Positions 14,786-14,873 of a stretch of DNA of 14,873 bases are shown here, in pieces. The notes under the pieces were generated by a model. The model had not been told where the DNA came from and made no database searches. It saw only the letters and a program-made list of their open reading frames with translations. Source of the DNA: an uncultured Prevotella sp. (GTDB lineage Bacteria > Bacteroidota > Bacteroidia > Bacteroidales > Bacteroidaceae). Location of the stretch: the NCBI GenBank assembly GCA_934190685.1, contig CAKPTK010000052.1, positions 1 through 14,873 on the forward strand, read 5' to 3'. Position 1 is the first letter of the stretch; each line of letters opens with the position of its first letter. Both the position numbers and the translations under genes were made by a program.

Positions 14786-14873
14786 TTACTTCTTCGTGAG
14801 ATAGCTCATCACTTTCTCAAAATATCGTTGCGTACGTTGAATGCTGTAGCGCATTCCACCGTTCCAAGAACGT
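14786..14873 (-). CDS. C-terminal 28 residues of an unidentified protein
   Basis: A minus-strand reading frame enters at the window edge and ends with TAA at 14788-14786. The last residues read WNGGMRYSIQRTQRYFEKVM and then SYLTKK. The amphipathic, basic end and the terminator 20 bases later support a real gene. The fragment is too short to assign. The pattern is compatible with the last helix of a hydrolase or peptidase, but I do not recognise the family. It is upstream of, and in the same direction as, the SGNH hydrolase. Confidence 0.65.
   Translation of the reverse strand, partial: RSWNGGMRYSIQRTQRYFEKVMSYLTKK

Noticed and set aside
1..14873. CRISPR array, insertion sequence, prophage, toxin-antitoxin or defence island
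   Set aside because: No spaced direct repeats, transposase motifs, terminal inverted repeats with target duplications, or recognisable defence domains were seen. The genes are ordinary core functions.

Overview
The window looks like chromosomal core DNA from a Bacteroidales bacterium, most likely a Prevotella-type Prevotellaceae. Three observations support this. Promoters match the Bacteroidetes form (TTTG at -33, TAnnTTTG at -7). Start codons are preceded by A-rich rather than Shine-Dalgarno sequence. The gene set includes TamL and a DUF4827-like lipoprotein next to a phosphoglucosamine mutase. I see no insertion sequence, phage gene, CRISPR array or toxin/defence cassette, and no clearly transferred segment.

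Layout. Bases 1-69 are an initiator tRNA on the minus strand, cut by the window edge, with its own promoter. A plus-strand block follows: a TetR-family regulator whose promoter is covered by a perfect 13-bp inverted repeat, then a FabG-type 3-oxoacyl-ACP reductase, a terminator, and an RluA-family pseudouridine synthase. Next is the translocation and assembly module: a 1539-residue TamB protein and, 9 bases later, the Omp85 lipoprotein TamL, closed by a strong hairpin. Base 9650 begins a new unit with a promoter, a dyad over it and a structured 5' leader, followed by a sugar-phosphate-type nucleotidyltransferase and an NrnA-type DHH phosphoesterase. A further promoter precedes a lipoprotein with FKBP-like sequence features and phosphoglucosamine mutase (GlmM). 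A bidirectional terminator separates GlmM from a convergent secreted SGNH hydrolase. The minus-strand 3' end of one more gene enters from the right edge.

How the genes fit together. The theme is the cell envelope: fatty-acid elongation (FabG with a linked TetR regulator), outer-membrane assembly and lipid transport (TamB/TamL), amino-sugar precursor supply (GlmM, possibly the nucleotidyltransferase), and envelope proteins (the FKBP-like lipoprotein, the SGNH hydrolase). RluA and NrnA are RNA-metabolism housekeeping genes.

The genes themselves are ordinary. The most interesting material is non-coding: the multi-site dyad array at the tetR promoter (208-290), and the dyad plus nested hairpin leader before the nucleotidyltransferase (9662-9728). 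I found no convincing new multi-gene system.
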